From the NCBI GenBank assembly GCA_900129675.1, contig FSRD01000002.1:558001-622000 (forward strand): a DNA stretch of 64,000 nt. Direction: 5' to 3'. Source of the stretch: Bradyrhizobium erythrophlei (GTDB lineage: Bacteria; Pseudomonadota; Alphaproteobacteria; Rhizobiales; Xanthobacteraceae). Position numbers and translations under genes: made by a program. A model generated the notes under the pieces. The model worked only from the letters and a program-made list of their open reading frames with translations, was not told where the DNA came from and made no database searches. Each line of letters starts with the position of its first letter. Position 1 is the stretch's first letter. Below, piece after piece: positions 44,899 through 53,659 of this stretch.

Positions 44899-45330
44899 GG
44901 CACCTGTTTCTGCGTCGCGCGAAAAACTCTCGTTTTTGGGAGACTGCGGCCGGAGACCGGGTTCGATCTGCACTGCGTGGCCGACCATTCATCGTTAGAT
45001 TTGGTTCCGGCTATTGGGTTCTCGAGCCAACTGACGACGGCAAGCATTTCCTTCAACTTCTGCACAGCACTATCCGGTGTCGTAAGGACCGGCCGACCCG
45101 ACGCCTCGGCGCAGAAAAGCTGGCGTCGTCTCGATGGCCACAACCAGTTGCCAAAACTCGTTCTCGGTGTGACATTCAACAACGGGATCGAGGTCATCGC
45201 TAAACCCGCTGACCGTCAGCCCATAACCGCCGCCGCCTGACCGGCCCGGCCGTCACCAAAATTTGGCGATAGCTCCCCCCCTCGGTTTCTCGAGCGCTCA
45301 AAACCGGGCCAAAAAATAGAGGCGAAATTC
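44899..45330. other. 430-base stretch with a possible truncated minus-strand gene
   Basis: A minus-strand frame (RTSFGNWLWPSRRRQLFCAE, then DSAVQKLKEMLAVVSWLENP) looks coding but runs into the IS-B end and has no clear start. I do not recognise it. Confidence 0.35.
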
Positions 45331-45352
45331 GTCAGTCGTGTCAGCGGGATGT

Positions 45353-45418
45353 GAAATCGAGTCGCTCTCAAAGCCAAATCGAGCCGCTCTCAAAGCGAAA
45401 TCGAGTCGTTCTTTCAGC
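45353..45418. repeat. three tandem 22-bp repeats
   Basis: Units at 45353, 45375 and 45397 share the core AAATCGAG(T/C)CG followed by TCTCAAAGC or a close variant. They lie 70 bases from the tRNA remnant. Role unknown. Confidence 0.7.
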
Positions 45419-45487
45419 GTCCGCACAGGAGTCAACTCTTGCGAATCCGAGTCAGGTCTGTTGCGAACCGATAAAAAAATAGCGGGA

Positions 45488-45535
45488 TGGTGGGCCCGGC
45501 AGGGCTCGAACCTGCAACCAGACCGTTATGAGCGG
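45488..45535 (-). tRNA. 3' half of a tRNA-Met(CAT), remnant
   Basis: On the minus strand the anticodon loop CTCATAA is followed by a variable loop, a T-arm with GGTTCGAGCC and an acceptor strand ending GGGCCCACCA, with the correct 40 bases from anticodon to the CCA end. The 5' half (acceptor 5' strand and D-arm) is absent, since the sequence upstream of the anticodon stem does not pair. Such 3' tRNA halves are typical attachment-site scars of integrated islands. Confidence 0.7.
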
Positions 45536-45727
45536 GAACACTTCACCGGAAAACCCTGAAAACATTGACGAATAGCGCGACGCTCAGCGATGTTTGTTCA
45601 CGTTCGGTTGCGGTGTAGCGTTGGTTTAAAGTTGGTTGGCCTGAAGGCCGATGGTTTTGCAAGCGTTCGCACCCGCTGGAACTTTTCCGCCGCGACTATG
45701 TTCCCACTTGAACGAAGGGAACAAGCC

Positions 45728-45976
45728 ATGTGGTCACGCTATGTAATAGCTGCGGCGATGGGCTTAGGAATGGCTTCCGAAGCAAGCGCCGCTGAGCCCG
45801 GTCTAGTCCATCGAGCGTCCTGCACTGTCGTTAGATATTACGTCGCCAAATACACCGCACCCGCCGCTGAGGCATGGGCGCGTAGCAAGGGCGCTACTGA
45901 GGCTGAGATTGAGGCCGCCCGTCGTTGCATTGCGCCCACCCGAACTACTCAGGTCGCTCACGCGGTCCAAAACTAA
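45728..45976 (+). CDS. small exported protein (82 aa)
   Basis: Signal peptide MWSRYVIAAAMGLGMASEAS with cleavage after SAA. The mature part VHRASCTVVRYYVAKYTAPA and WARSKGATEAEIEAARRCI carries two Cys and matches a recurrent small secreted family of Bradyrhizobium (Y-VAKY-A-AAE-WARSKGAT). GAAGGGA precedes the ATG. IS-A copy 2 begins only four bases after its stop. Confidence 0.7.
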   Translation: MWSRYVIAAAMGLGMASEASAAEPGLVHRASCTVVRYYVAKYTAPAAEAWARSKGATEAEIEAARRCIAPTRTTQVAHAVQN

Positions 45977-45980
45977 AAAG

Positions 45981-47079
45981 CCTGTCCCTGTCGGAAACCT
46001 AATCCGGCTGGCAAGTGAGGCCGAATCGCGCAATGTTTCTGGCTTATGAGAGAAGCTTGCAGCCTGGTCTGGTCGGTGCTGGTCCTATTGTTCCAGTCGC
46101 GGGCCTCGTTGGGGGCTGAGATCCTGGTCCTTCGTCATCAGCTTAACATCCAGCGACGGCACCTGCCAAAGAGACTGACTTTGAGTGGCATGGATCGCCT
46201 GATCTTTGTTGGGCTGTCTCGTTTGGCGCCAAGTACCCTCAATGCGCTAACGATTGTGAAGCCGGAGACTGTCGTCCGTTGGCATCGTGCCGGGATCAGA
46301 TCGTACTGGCGCTGGAAATCACGACCTTGTTCCGGCCGACCGACAGTTGCGGTCGAAATACGACGGCTGATCCGCGAGATGAGCATTGCCAATCCGCTGT
46401 GGGGAGCGCCTCGGATCCATGGTGAGTTGCTTAAGCTCGGCATCGAGATCGGCCAGACCAGCGTCGCCAAATACATGGTCAGGCGAAGGCACCCGCCGTC
46501 CCAAGGCTGGAGAACCTTTATCCGCAATCATGCCGACGGCATCGCGGCGATGGATATGTTCGTCGTGCCGACAATCTCGTTTCGCCTGCTCTATGGATTT
46601 CTGATCATGGGGCACGGCCGGCGACATATTCTGTGGTTTGGCGTCACAGCGCATCCAACCGCAGAATGGATCGCAAATCAGGTCACGGAAGCATGCGGGT
46701 GGGAACAGGCTCCTTGCTATCTCATCCGTGACCGGGACGGGGCCTATGGTGAGGTCTTTATCCGCAGACTCCGATCGATAGGCATTCGCGACCGGCCAAC
46801 ATCGCCGCGTTCCCCGTGGCAAAATGGATATGCCGAAAGGCTGATCGGTTCGATCCGACGGGAATGCGTTGACCACGTCATTGTATTCAGCGAGCGCCAC
46901 CTTCGTCACCTGCTGCTCTGTTACATGAAATATTACAATGGGACCCGCACGCATCTATCCCTGGAGAAAGATGCACCGGTTTCACGCGCCGTCGATCGCG
47001 CCGGGCACATTCGTTGTCGCCCAATCTTAGGCGGACTCCACCACCGATACTCCCGGATTTAATTTACGACAGGCACAGG
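45981..47079 (+). mobile_element. IS-A copy 2 (1099 bp)
   Basis: Same length and ends as copy 1 at 3289 (CCTGTCCCTGTCGGAAA at left, CCTGTGCCTGTCGTAAA as reverse complement at right). Scattered substitutions separate the two. No target duplication is evident. Confidence 0.88.
46046..47062 (+). CDS. IS-A transposase, copy 2 (338 aa)
   Basis: Intact integrase-core transposase equivalent to the one at 3354; triad residues are in AAMDMFVVP, LIRDRDGAYG and NGYAERLIGSIRREC. It differs from copy 1 at a small number of residues (for example ELLKLGIEIGQ for ELLKLGADIGQ). Confidence 0.9.
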   Translation: MREACSLVWSVLVLLFQSRASLGAEILVLRHQLNIQRRHLPKRLTLSGMDRLIFVGLSRLAPSTLNALTIVKPETVVRWHRAGIRSYWRWKSRPCSGRPTVAVEIRRLIREMSIANPLWGAPRIHGELLKLGIEIGQTSVAKYMVRRRHPPSQGWRTFIRNHADGIAAMDMFVVPTISFRLLYGFLIMGHGRRHILWFGVTAHPTAEWIANQVTEACGWEQAPCYLIRDRDGAYGEVFIRRLRSIGIRDRPTSPRSPWQNGYAERLIGSIRRECVDHVIVFSERHLRHLLLCYMKYYNGTRTHLSLEKDAPVSRAVDRAGHIRCRPILGGLHHRYSRI

Positions 47080-47183
47080 TCATCGATAATTTCGTCTTGG
47101 TCACCTTCCGGCTTTGCTGCAAAAGCGATGTGTCTCCTCTAACTCGGCCCGCTTGAACGAGCATTGAGCCTTCAGGTTCAGGC

Positions 47184-47375
47184 TTACAGTTCGTACCAGA
47201 TCGTTACTGCCAATCGTGTCTGCCAGCCCTTGGCCTCGTCATTATGCTCTGTCATGGCGGTAGATGTATGAGTCACAGACGCTTTGGAGCCTAGGCTTTT
47301 TTGCCATTTGTTGATTTCCGATTCTAGTCCGCCGATCAGCTCGTTGCCCTCCACGCAAAATATTTTGACTGGCAT
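47184..47375 (-). CDS. small conserved protein (63 aa)
   Basis: MPVKIFCVEGNELIGGLESE then INKWQKSLGSKASVTHTSTA, ending TRLAVTIWYEL. AAGGGA before ATG 47375 decides the start. Looks like a small beta-alpha protein; function unknown. Divergent from the next small gene, with 41 bases between. Confidence 0.6.
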   Translation of the reverse strand: MPVKIFCVEGNELIGGLESEINKWQKSLGSKASVTHTSTAMTEHNDEAKGWQTRLAVTIWYEL

Positions 47376-47416
47376 TTTCGATTCCCTTCTGCCGTTCGAC
47401 GCTCGTGCCACAATTA

Positions 47417-47596
47417 ATGCGCATACTGCAACGCTATAGCGATTCAATCAAATATCGCAGGCCCATCACCATCACAGGCCTGACGCTTGAAGGGCACGTT
47501 GGTGGGTTTACTGGCGTTGTGCAGTCGGTCGGTCATGACGTCATGCGCGACAAAAGCAGCCTCTACCGGAACGCTTCGGACCAAGCCCGGCGCTGA
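47417..47596 (+). CDS. small basic protein (59 aa)
   Basis: MRILQRYSDSIKYRRPITIT then GLTLEGHVGGFTGVVQSVGH. No clear ribosome binding site. Pattern resembles small beta-barrel proteins of rhizobial islands; uncertain. Confidence 0.4.
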   Translation: MRILQRYSDSIKYRRPITITGLTLEGHVGGFTGVVQSVGHDVMRDKSSLYRNASDQARR

Positions 47597-47613
47597 CGCA
47601 CTGGCCGCGCCAA

Positions 47614-48189
47614 TCAGCGCTCGATGGTGCCGGTGCGGCGGATCTTCTTCTGCAACAGCATGACCCCGTAGAGCAGCGCCTCCGCGGTCGGCGGGCAGCC
47701 GGGAACGTAGATGTCAACCGGCACGATGCGGTCGCAACCCCGCACGACCGAATAGGAATAATGATAGTAACCGCCGCCATTGGCGCAGGAGCCCATGGAG
47801 ATCACGTAGCGCGGCTCCGGCATCTGGTCATAGACCTTGCGTAAAGCAGGCGCCATCTTGTTGCAGAGCGTCCCGGCCACGATCATCACGTCGGACTGAC
47901 GAGGTGACGCGCGCGGGGCGAAGCCGAAACGCTCGGCATCGTAGCGCGGCATCGACATCTGCATCATCTCGATCGCACAGCAGGCAAGTCCGAACGTCAT
48001 CCACATCAGCGAGCCGGTGCGCGCCCAGGTGATCAGTTCGTCGGTCGCGGTAACGAGAAAGCCCTTGTCCGCAAGTTCGTTGTTGAGGGTCCCGAACGAG
48101 GAATCGTCGGCACCAATCGGTCGGCCAGTGCGTGGATCGAGGATTCCGTTCGGCGGCGGCGTGACGAGCGGCTGGGTGACGTTTGTCAT
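47614..48189 (-). CDS. nuoB: NADH dehydrogenase subunit NuoB, orphan copy (191 aa)
   Basis: Complex I subunit that carries the N2 [4Fe-4S] cluster, the last electron carrier before quinone. The ligands are Cys70 and Cys71 (GLACCAIEMM), Cys135 (SMGSCANGGG) and Cys165 (YVPGCPPTAEAL). All are present and the length is normal. GGAGAG precedes the ATG. No other nuo gene is adjacent, so it may be a spare subunit or a leftover of a second nuo operon. Confidence 0.93.
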   Translation of the reverse strand: MTNVTQPLVTPPPNGILDPRTGRPIGADDSSFGTLNNELADKGFLVTATDELITWARTGSLMWMTFGLACCAIEMMQMSMPRYDAERFGFAPRASPRQSDVMIVAGTLCNKMAPALRKVYDQMPEPRYVISMGSCANGGGYYHYSYSVVRGCDRIVPVDIYVPGCPPTAEALLYGVMLLQKKIRRTGTIER

Positions 48190-48249
48190 TCCTTGCGCTC
48201 TCCGTACATGCGGAGGTTTTCGAGCGGGAGCCTGAGCAAAACATCAGGC

Positions 48250-48527
48250 CATCGCCGGCTCAACGCCCGTTTGGCGGACATTGGCTTTATCTGTGGCATT
48301 GGCCGTTCCGTTGTTGCTCTACCGCCCTTTCTTACGCAGGACGCCACCCCGAACTGCGAATCGGCCCTTTCCCGGGACGTCCGAATTCGACTCGCAATCC
48401 TCGATGTGGGTTGGAGCCACAGCGCCCTTAACGGGCTGCTCGATGCCGCTGGAGTGTATTCCGGTCACCAGCGCTGGACGCGCCACCTTCGTCGTCCCAC
48501 CTTGAAATGGCATTGCTTTGGTTCGAG
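48250..48527. other. debris between nuoB and rpoH
   Basis: Plus-strand frames near 48272-48345 include GHWLYLWHWPF, reminiscent of the LYLWHWP motif of OafA-type acyltransferases, in broken frames. The rpoH frame runs through this stretch on the minus strand. Confidence 0.3.
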
Positions 48528-49254
48528 CATCGGCGAGCCGGCGCGTCTCGAAGATGCGCCGCTCGCGCTTGTTGAGCACGGTGAGCGCACTGGACAGCGT
48601 CTTGCGGCGGTTATCGAACTCCTCGCTCGCGGCGAGCGTCGTCTCCTGGTCCGGGGATTCGTCCACCAGCCGATCTTGCCACTCGCCGGAATCGCGGATC
48701 GCGGCGTTGAGCGAGGCGTCGCCGCCGAGCCGCCGGTTCATGTCAATCACGTCCGTTGCGGTGACGCCGATCCGCCGGGCGATGATCTTCACCTGGTCCA
48801 GCCGCATATCGCCATCGTCGAGGATAAAGATTTTGCTCTGGGCCTTGCGGAGGTTGAAGCACACCTTCTTCTGGTTGGCCGAGGTAGCCATCTTCACCAG
48901 CGACCACGAGCGCAGGATATATTGCTGGATCGCCGCCTTGATCCACCACACGGCGTAGGTGGCGAACCGGAAGCCCTTCTCGGGCTCGAAGCGCTCGACC
49001 GCCTGCATCAGGCCGACATTGCCCTCGGAGATCGGCAGGCCGTAGCCGCGATAGTCCCTGGCGATCTTGGTCACGAGCCGCAGATGGCTGGTGACCAGCT
49101 TGTGCGCCGCGTCGCGATCGCCGTGCTCGCGCCAGCGCTTGGCCAGCATGTATTCTTCCTGGTGCTCCAACATCGGGAACCGCCGGATTTCCTCAAGATA
49201 ATGGGTGAGGCCGGGTTCGGCCGTAAGGATCGGCAGGGCTGCGTTGCGGGCCAT
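48319..49254 (-). pseudogene. rpoH: heat-shock sigma factor RpoH lacking region 4.2
   Basis: Clear sigma-32: PGLTHYLEEIRRFPMLEHQE, DLVSEGNVGLMQA-type region 2 (LPISEGNVGLMQAVERFEPE, GFRFATYAVWWIKAAIQQYI), the RpoH box near RSWSLVKMATSANQKKVCFN, and region 4.1 start LNKRERRIFETRRLAD. After residue 242 (about 48528) the family sequence ends and 69 unrelated residues follow, so the DNA-binding helix-turn-helix for the -35 element is missing. ATG 49254 follows GGAGGG. It could bind core polymerase but not recognise -35 sites. Confidence 0.85.
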
Positions 49255-49272
49255 GATCATGCCCTCCAACTA

Positions 49273-49337
49273 GTTTCGAAACAAAATTATCCGCTGTCGA
49301 TCGGTTGTCAAGTTAATTTCGAAACGCTATTATACTT
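49273..49337 (+). promoter_or_regulatory. promoter and two palindromic operators of the marR-fdxA operon
   Basis: -35 TTGTCA (49305-49310) and -10 TATTAT (49328-49333) are 17 bases apart. Between them lies ATTTCGAAAC (49316-49325), and a perfect palindrome GTTTCGAAAC lies at 49273-49282, 43 bases upstream. MarR proteins usually bind such palindromes in their own promoter, so these are good candidates for autoregulatory sites. Confidence 0.75.
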
Positions 49338-49351
49338 TCAAGGAGGCAATC

Positions 49352-49954
49352 ATGTCAGCGCGCGAAACGGCAGAGCTCCTGCTGCAGGTGGGACGGCTCG
49401 TACAAGCTGAGGGCTATGACGGCGAACTCAGTCCGGCCCAATGGATGGCGCTCCGATTCTTCGCCCGTGCCAACCCGTTCTCGCGGACCCCGTCGGCCTT
49501 CGCGGAATTTCAAGCGACAACCCGCGGCACCGCAACACAAGCCATCAAGGCGCTTGAAGCGGGTGGGTACTTGGTTCGACGGCCATTCAAGACGGACGGG
49601 CGAAGCGTAAGTCTGCGACTGACGAGCAAGGGCAAAAAAGCGCTAGCACGCGATCCGTTTGAAGTTCTGGTGCGCGCCGTGGATTCGCTCGACGCGACGG
49701 AGCGAACTGCGATGCGTCGCGCCCTGCACCAAGTGCTGTCCACTCTAGCTACGAGTGGAGCGCGTCGGCAGATCGGTGTTTGCCAGGACTGCACGCACTT
49801 CGGCAGAGAGACGTCCGGCAACCTGCCGAGCACGGGCCCCTCGGCCGCTAAATGCCTGCTCCTCGGTGTTCCGATTCAGCCAGAGGACGTAGGTCTTCTG
49901 TGCGTCCATTTTCAACCAATGAACGAGCACCGCGAGGACGGACCGACACCATGA
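49352..49954 (+). CDS. MarR-family regulator with a Cys-rich C-terminal tail (200 aa)
   Basis: Winged helix-turn-helix at residues about 25-100 (LSPAQWMALRFFARANPFSR, TTRGTATQAIKALEAGGYLV, GRSVSLRLTSKGKKAL). Unusually for MarR, a tail of some 60 residues follows with Cys144, Cys147 and His149 (GVCQDCTHFG), Cys168 (AKCLLLG) and Cys184, His186 (GLLCVHF), a set that could hold a Fe-S cluster or zinc. AAGGAGG precedes ATG 49352. Operon with a ferredoxin; likely redox or iron sensing. Confidence 0.88.
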   Translation: MSARETAELLLQVGRLVQAEGYDGELSPAQWMALRFFARANPFSRTPSAFAEFQATTRGTATQAIKALEAGGYLVRRPFKTDGRSVSLRLTSKGKKALARDPFEVLVRAVDSLDATERTAMRRALHQVLSTLATSGARRQIGVCQDCTHFGRETSGNLPSTGPSAAKCLLLGVPIQPEDVGLLCVHFQPMNEHREDGPTP

Positions 49955-49992
49955 ATGAGGTCGCCACTGCAATCTGCTGAAAGGACGCTCAA

Positions 49993-50328
49993 TTGACCTT
50001 CGTCGTCAACGAGAGCTGTATTCGCTGCAAAATCATGGACTGCGTCGACGTGTGCCCCGTGGACTGCTTCTACGAGGGCGAGAACATGCTCGTCATCCAC
50101 CCGGACGAATGCATCGATTGCGGGGTCTGCGTGCCGGAATGCCCGGTCGACGCGATCAAGCCTGACACCGAGCCGGGGCTTGAGAAATGGCTGTCGCTGA
50201 ATGCGGAATACGCGAAAATCTGGCCAAATATTACGGTCAAAAAAGCGCCCCCGCCCGACTCCAAGGAGTGGGAGGGGAAGCCGGACAAACTTCCATACTT
50301 CTCACCAGATCCCGGCGCGGGTGATTGA
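49993..50328 (+). CDS. fdxA: seven-iron ferredoxin FdxA (111 aa)
   Basis: Small electron carrier with one 3Fe-4S and one 4Fe-4S cluster. Cys motifs are ESCIRCKIMDCVDVCPVDCF and DECIDCGVCVPECPVDAI, spaced as in FdxA. TTG 49993 is the start, with AAGGACG upstream. It follows the MarR gene by 38 bases and shares its promoter, so the regulator probably controls it. Confidence 0.93.
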   Translation: MTFVVNESCIRCKIMDCVDVCPVDCFYEGENMLVIHPDECIDCGVCVPECPVDAIKPDTEPGLEKWLSLNAEYAKIWPNITVKKAPPPDSKEWEGKPDKLPYFSPDPGAGD

Positions 50329-50557
50329 GGCGGACAGCGCCCACGCCGTATGGGTGCCGGACCCGAGAGCGGTCCAACTGATCCAACCGGGCGCAGCGGC
50401 GGCCGTGATCACAGTCCCTTCAATTGGTTCGCGGAGACCGCAACACGATGCCATCACGATCAGATGCTTTATGCCGGGCAGTCTGATCTAATAATATTCC
50501 GGCTTTCCACGTCGCGTTTTGCGTGTCACCATCGCGTCAGATGACGGGAGGGCCGCC

Positions 50558-51400
50558 ATGCGCTGGTTTGTCTCGATCGGGGCGGTGCTTGTCGCGGGGG
50601 CGATAACCGGGGGTGACGTCGCTGGCATTGCCGCGCCGAACCCCAGATCTCAATTGGCCGACACCAAGGAGAATGTGCCGTCCGTCGACGTCGAACTCGT
50701 TATCGCCGTCGATGTTTCTTATTCGATGGACTTAGATGAACTTGCCGTTCAGCGCGAGGGCTATGCACAGGCTATCGTCTCGAAAGATTTCCTGCAGGCG
50801 ATGAGGACCGGTCCGACCAGCAAGGTGGCCGTGACCTATTTCGAGTGGTCGGCATCAAGCGACCAGAAAATCATTATTCCGTGGCGAGTCATAGACGGCC
50901 CGGAATCGGCCGACGCCGTGGCCGCCGAGATCATGAAAACGCCGGTTCGCCGGGGCTCGCGCACCTCGATTTCTGGCGCGATTAATTTCGCGATGCCGCT
51001 GTTCGAAGAAAACCCCTATCGCGGGTTGCGGCGCGTCATCGATATTTCCGGCGATGGTCCGAACAACAACGGAGCCCCCGTAACCGGCGCGCGCGACGCC
51101 GCGTTGGAGAAGGGCATCACCATCAACGGCTTGCCGATCATGGTGAAGGAGCCGTCCTATGCGACGATGGACATCGATAACCTCGATTTATACTACGAGG
51201 ACTGCGTGATCGGAGGGCCGAGTTCGTTCGTGGTGACGATCAAGGACCGCGACAAGTTCAAGGAGGCGATCCGGACCAAGCTGATAGTTGAGGTCGCGGG
51301 CCGGACGCCGGAGCGCCGGATCGTTCCGGTCGCCGAGAAAGAGCCGCGGGTGCCCTGTCTGATCGGTGAGAAACTATGGCAGGACCGCTGGGGGAGGTAA
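50558..51400 (+). CDS. DUF1194 exported von Willebrand A-like protein (280 aa)
   Basis: Signal peptide at residues 1-26 (MRWFVSIGAVLVAGAITGGD). The MIDAS metal motif is intact, VIAVDVSYSMD (DxSxS), with a second landmark RVIDISGDGPNNNG. DUF1194 proteins are periplasmic and of unknown partner. ATG 50558 follows GGGAGG. Stands alone; a conserved Cys pair (YYEDCVIGG, RVPCLIG) may form a disulfide. Confidence 0.85.
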   Translation: MRWFVSIGAVLVAGAITGGDVAGIAAPNPRSQLADTKENVPSVDVELVIAVDVSYSMDLDELAVQREGYAQAIVSKDFLQAMRTGPTSKVAVTYFEWSASSDQKIIIPWRVIDGPESADAVAAEIMKTPVRRGSRTSISGAINFAMPLFEENPYRGLRRVIDISGDGPNNNGAPVTGARDAALEKGITINGLPIMVKEPSYATMDIDNLDLYYEDCVIGGPSSFVVTIKDRDKFKEAIRTKLIVEVAGRTPERRIVPVAEKEPRVPCLIGEKLWQDRWGR

Positions 51401-51710
51401 GCGTCGACAACATCATATTCAACAAGACCGGTCATTTCGCTATTGGACTGCCATGTACGTTCATGGCACTTTTGGAACTTGGCGCAGTGTCCGACTTGAG
51501 TCCGTTAACTGTTCCAAAGCAGACGTTGTTTTCGCCGGGTCTTGCTCCCCAGGAGTCTCCAAAAAGCTCGGGACCTGAAACGGGCCTTTGGGCGTCCGAA
51601 TCCATCGGGAAGGGCCAGCCACCCGAGATCAGGCGCGAGTGTTATCCGTTGTGTGTACCGAAAACCTCATCCGAGTGTGATGCCGCGTTGGAATCGCCTA
51701 AGTTGGCGGG

Positions 51711-52568
51711 ATGATCGGGCTGTTCTGCTTCGCTCTGGCCGTCCTGGCCTCGCCATTCAGGTCGAAGGCGCGGCTTGAAGCCGAGAACGCGGTGCTTCGC
51801 CATCAGTTGATTGTCTTGAGGCGCAGGCCTCGTGGTCGCGTTCGGCTCACTAACCATGATCGCTGGTTCTTTATCCAGCTGTATCGCTGGTTTCCAGCGA
51901 TCCTGAAGGTTCTCACAATCATCCGGCCCGAGACGCTCGTGCGTTGGCACAGAGCCGGATTTCGCTGCTACTGGCGTTGGAAGTCTCGCCCACTGGGCGG
52001 GCGACCGCAGATCGAGACGGAGCTGCGCGTCTTGATCCGGCGGATGAGCGTCGAAAATCCGCTCTGGGGCGCGCCACGCATCCACGGCGAACTGCTCAAG
52101 CTCGGGTTTGAGGTCGCGCAGTCGACCGTCGCCAAGCACATGGTCAAACGGCGTGGGCCGCCAAGCCAAGGATGGTGCACCTTTCTGCGTAGTCATGCGC
52201 CGAGCATTGCAGCCATGGACTTATTCGTTGTGCCAACGATTGGCTTCAAAATGCTCTATGCCTTAATTGATGGGCAGGAAGATCGAATAGTCACTTTCGC
52301 CATAGAAGAAAGTTCGGTCTGGAGCATAGCCACGCCAAAGCTTCAAGGAAGCATGTCGGGCGCGGGAGATCTGTTCACGGCGCTTTTCGTTTCCGCTCTA
52401 ATTGGCGGATCCACAACTGCGGTTGCGCTGACCGACGCCGTTTCTTCAACGTTCGCTGTTCTCGAGGAGACAGTTTCTGCCAGCGCCGAAGAGATGCGAA
52501 TTGTTACATCCGCTTCAGGCCTTTTGCATCCGCCTGTGCGGTTTTCGCCCATCTCATCTGACGGCTGA
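51711..52568 (+). pseudogene. IS-B transposase fused in frame to a pyridoxal kinase tail
   Basis: The left IS-B end TGTGTACCGAAAACC is at about 51650. The frame follows the IS-B transposase to IAAMDLFVVPTIGFKMLYAL, then near 52262 switches to DGQEDRIVTFAIEESSVWSI, ATPKLQGSMSGAGDLFTALF, the C-terminal third of a PdxY/PdxK-type pyridoxal kinase with its GAGD anion-hole motif. The result is one open frame of 285 codons. It has neither a full catalytic triad nor a full kinase, so both genes are dead. Confidence 0.82.
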
Positions 52569-52833
52569 AATTCGCGTCGTCGAACCTTGGCACCGATGGT
52601 TAGGAAACTCGGTTGATCACCTTCAATCTGGATGAAATAGTTTGTCTGCCAATCTATTTAGCCGCGCACCCTCGCTGTGGGCATCACTTAGATGTCCGAC
52701 AAGTTCACCAGAAAGCTTGTAAATATTGACCCCTCGGAGGGCATACAACTTATGTATGTCCCCGAAGATCGAATATGGCTGAACCAACGATCTTTCCGAC
52801 GGAAGTGCCTTTGCTATCGATTATGTCTCCAGG

Positions 52834-53526
52834 TCACTGATTGACCCTCCTATCCGTCAGTTTACCCAAATGGCCGTTCTCGTGCGTCGCGAATGCCCGC
52901 TCGGCTTCAACCAAAAGCCTCTCTGCATGAGTCTTGTAGAACGACCAAAGCAAATATGCGCCTATCGCGGTTGCGGCTAACGCAAGCCATCCAAGTGGCC
53001 CCACAAAAAGCAGCATATTCTGGCCCAACGCATAGCCGGCGATACCAAAGGCAGTCGCCCAGACTATGCCGCCGGATGCGTTGTACTTCGTGAATTGAAG
53101 GGGGTGAAGCCGGTTCGCTCCCGCGAGCAGTGCAGCGTAGACACGTAGAAAAGCGACGAAGCGTCCGAAGAAAACGATTGAGCCCCCATAGCGTTGAAAA
53201 AGATATTCGCCAAGTATCAACTCTCGTTCGGTTATCCCGATGCGATGTCCTTGTTTCAACAACAGCGTCCGACCGAACCTACGCCCTACCCAGAAGCCGA
53301 CATTATCGCCGAGGAATGCGCCGCAAGCTGCCGCGGCTATGATAGCGCCAATACTCAACCCGTGCCGAGAACCAGCGTAGTCGGAGGCGCAGACAAGAAC
53401 CGTCTCGCCAGGCACAGGGAAGCCCGAGCTTTCTAGCATCACGACTACGAAAACGGCTGCATATCCGTAGTTGGCGATGAGGGACTGAACCAGGGTCGCA
53501 TCGAAAAAGGTCATGGCGCTTATCAT
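52834..53526 (-). CDS. DedA-family membrane protein (230 aa)
   Basis: DedA proteins act on lipid carriers across the inner membrane. Landmarks: VVVMLESSGFPVPGETVLVC, LGDNVGFWVGRRFGR and FFGRFVAFLRVYAALLAGAN with the conserved F-R-x3-R and G. Five to six hydrophobic segments. Either ATG 53526 or ATG 53514 may be used; neither has a clear ribosome binding site. Single gene. Confidence 0.88.
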   Translation of the reverse strand: MISAMTFFDATLVQSLIANYGYAAVFVVVMLESSGFPVPGETVLVCASDYAGSRHGLSIGAIIAAAACGAFLGDNVGFWVGRRFGRTLLLKQGHRIGITERELILGEYLFQRYGGSIVFFGRFVAFLRVYAALLAGANRLHPLQFTKYNASGGIVWATAFGIAGYALGQNMLLFVGPLGWLALAATAIGAYLLWSFYKTHAERLLVEAERAFATHENGHLGKLTDRRVNQ

Positions 53527-53659
53527 TATTCGACGTTGAAAAACGCTATCGGCGGACTGCGCCGACCGTGTGCCGGCCCATCCCTTTAGACCCGCTTGCC
53601 TCGGTCATGGCCCTGAGCATCGTGCTCGCCTTGGGCCACGGGCTTCTATAATCGTGGCG

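Noticed and set aside
48193..49410. 405-codon plus-strand frame opposite rpoH
   Set aside because: Shadow of the rpoH gene; its product shows no domain and the minus strand has clear sigma-factor regions.
36929..51520. Similar intergenic phrases with GTCCGACTT-type cores near 36950 and 51490
   Set aside because: Short and imperfect; these look like common Bradyrhizobium intergenic debris rather than a functional repeat.
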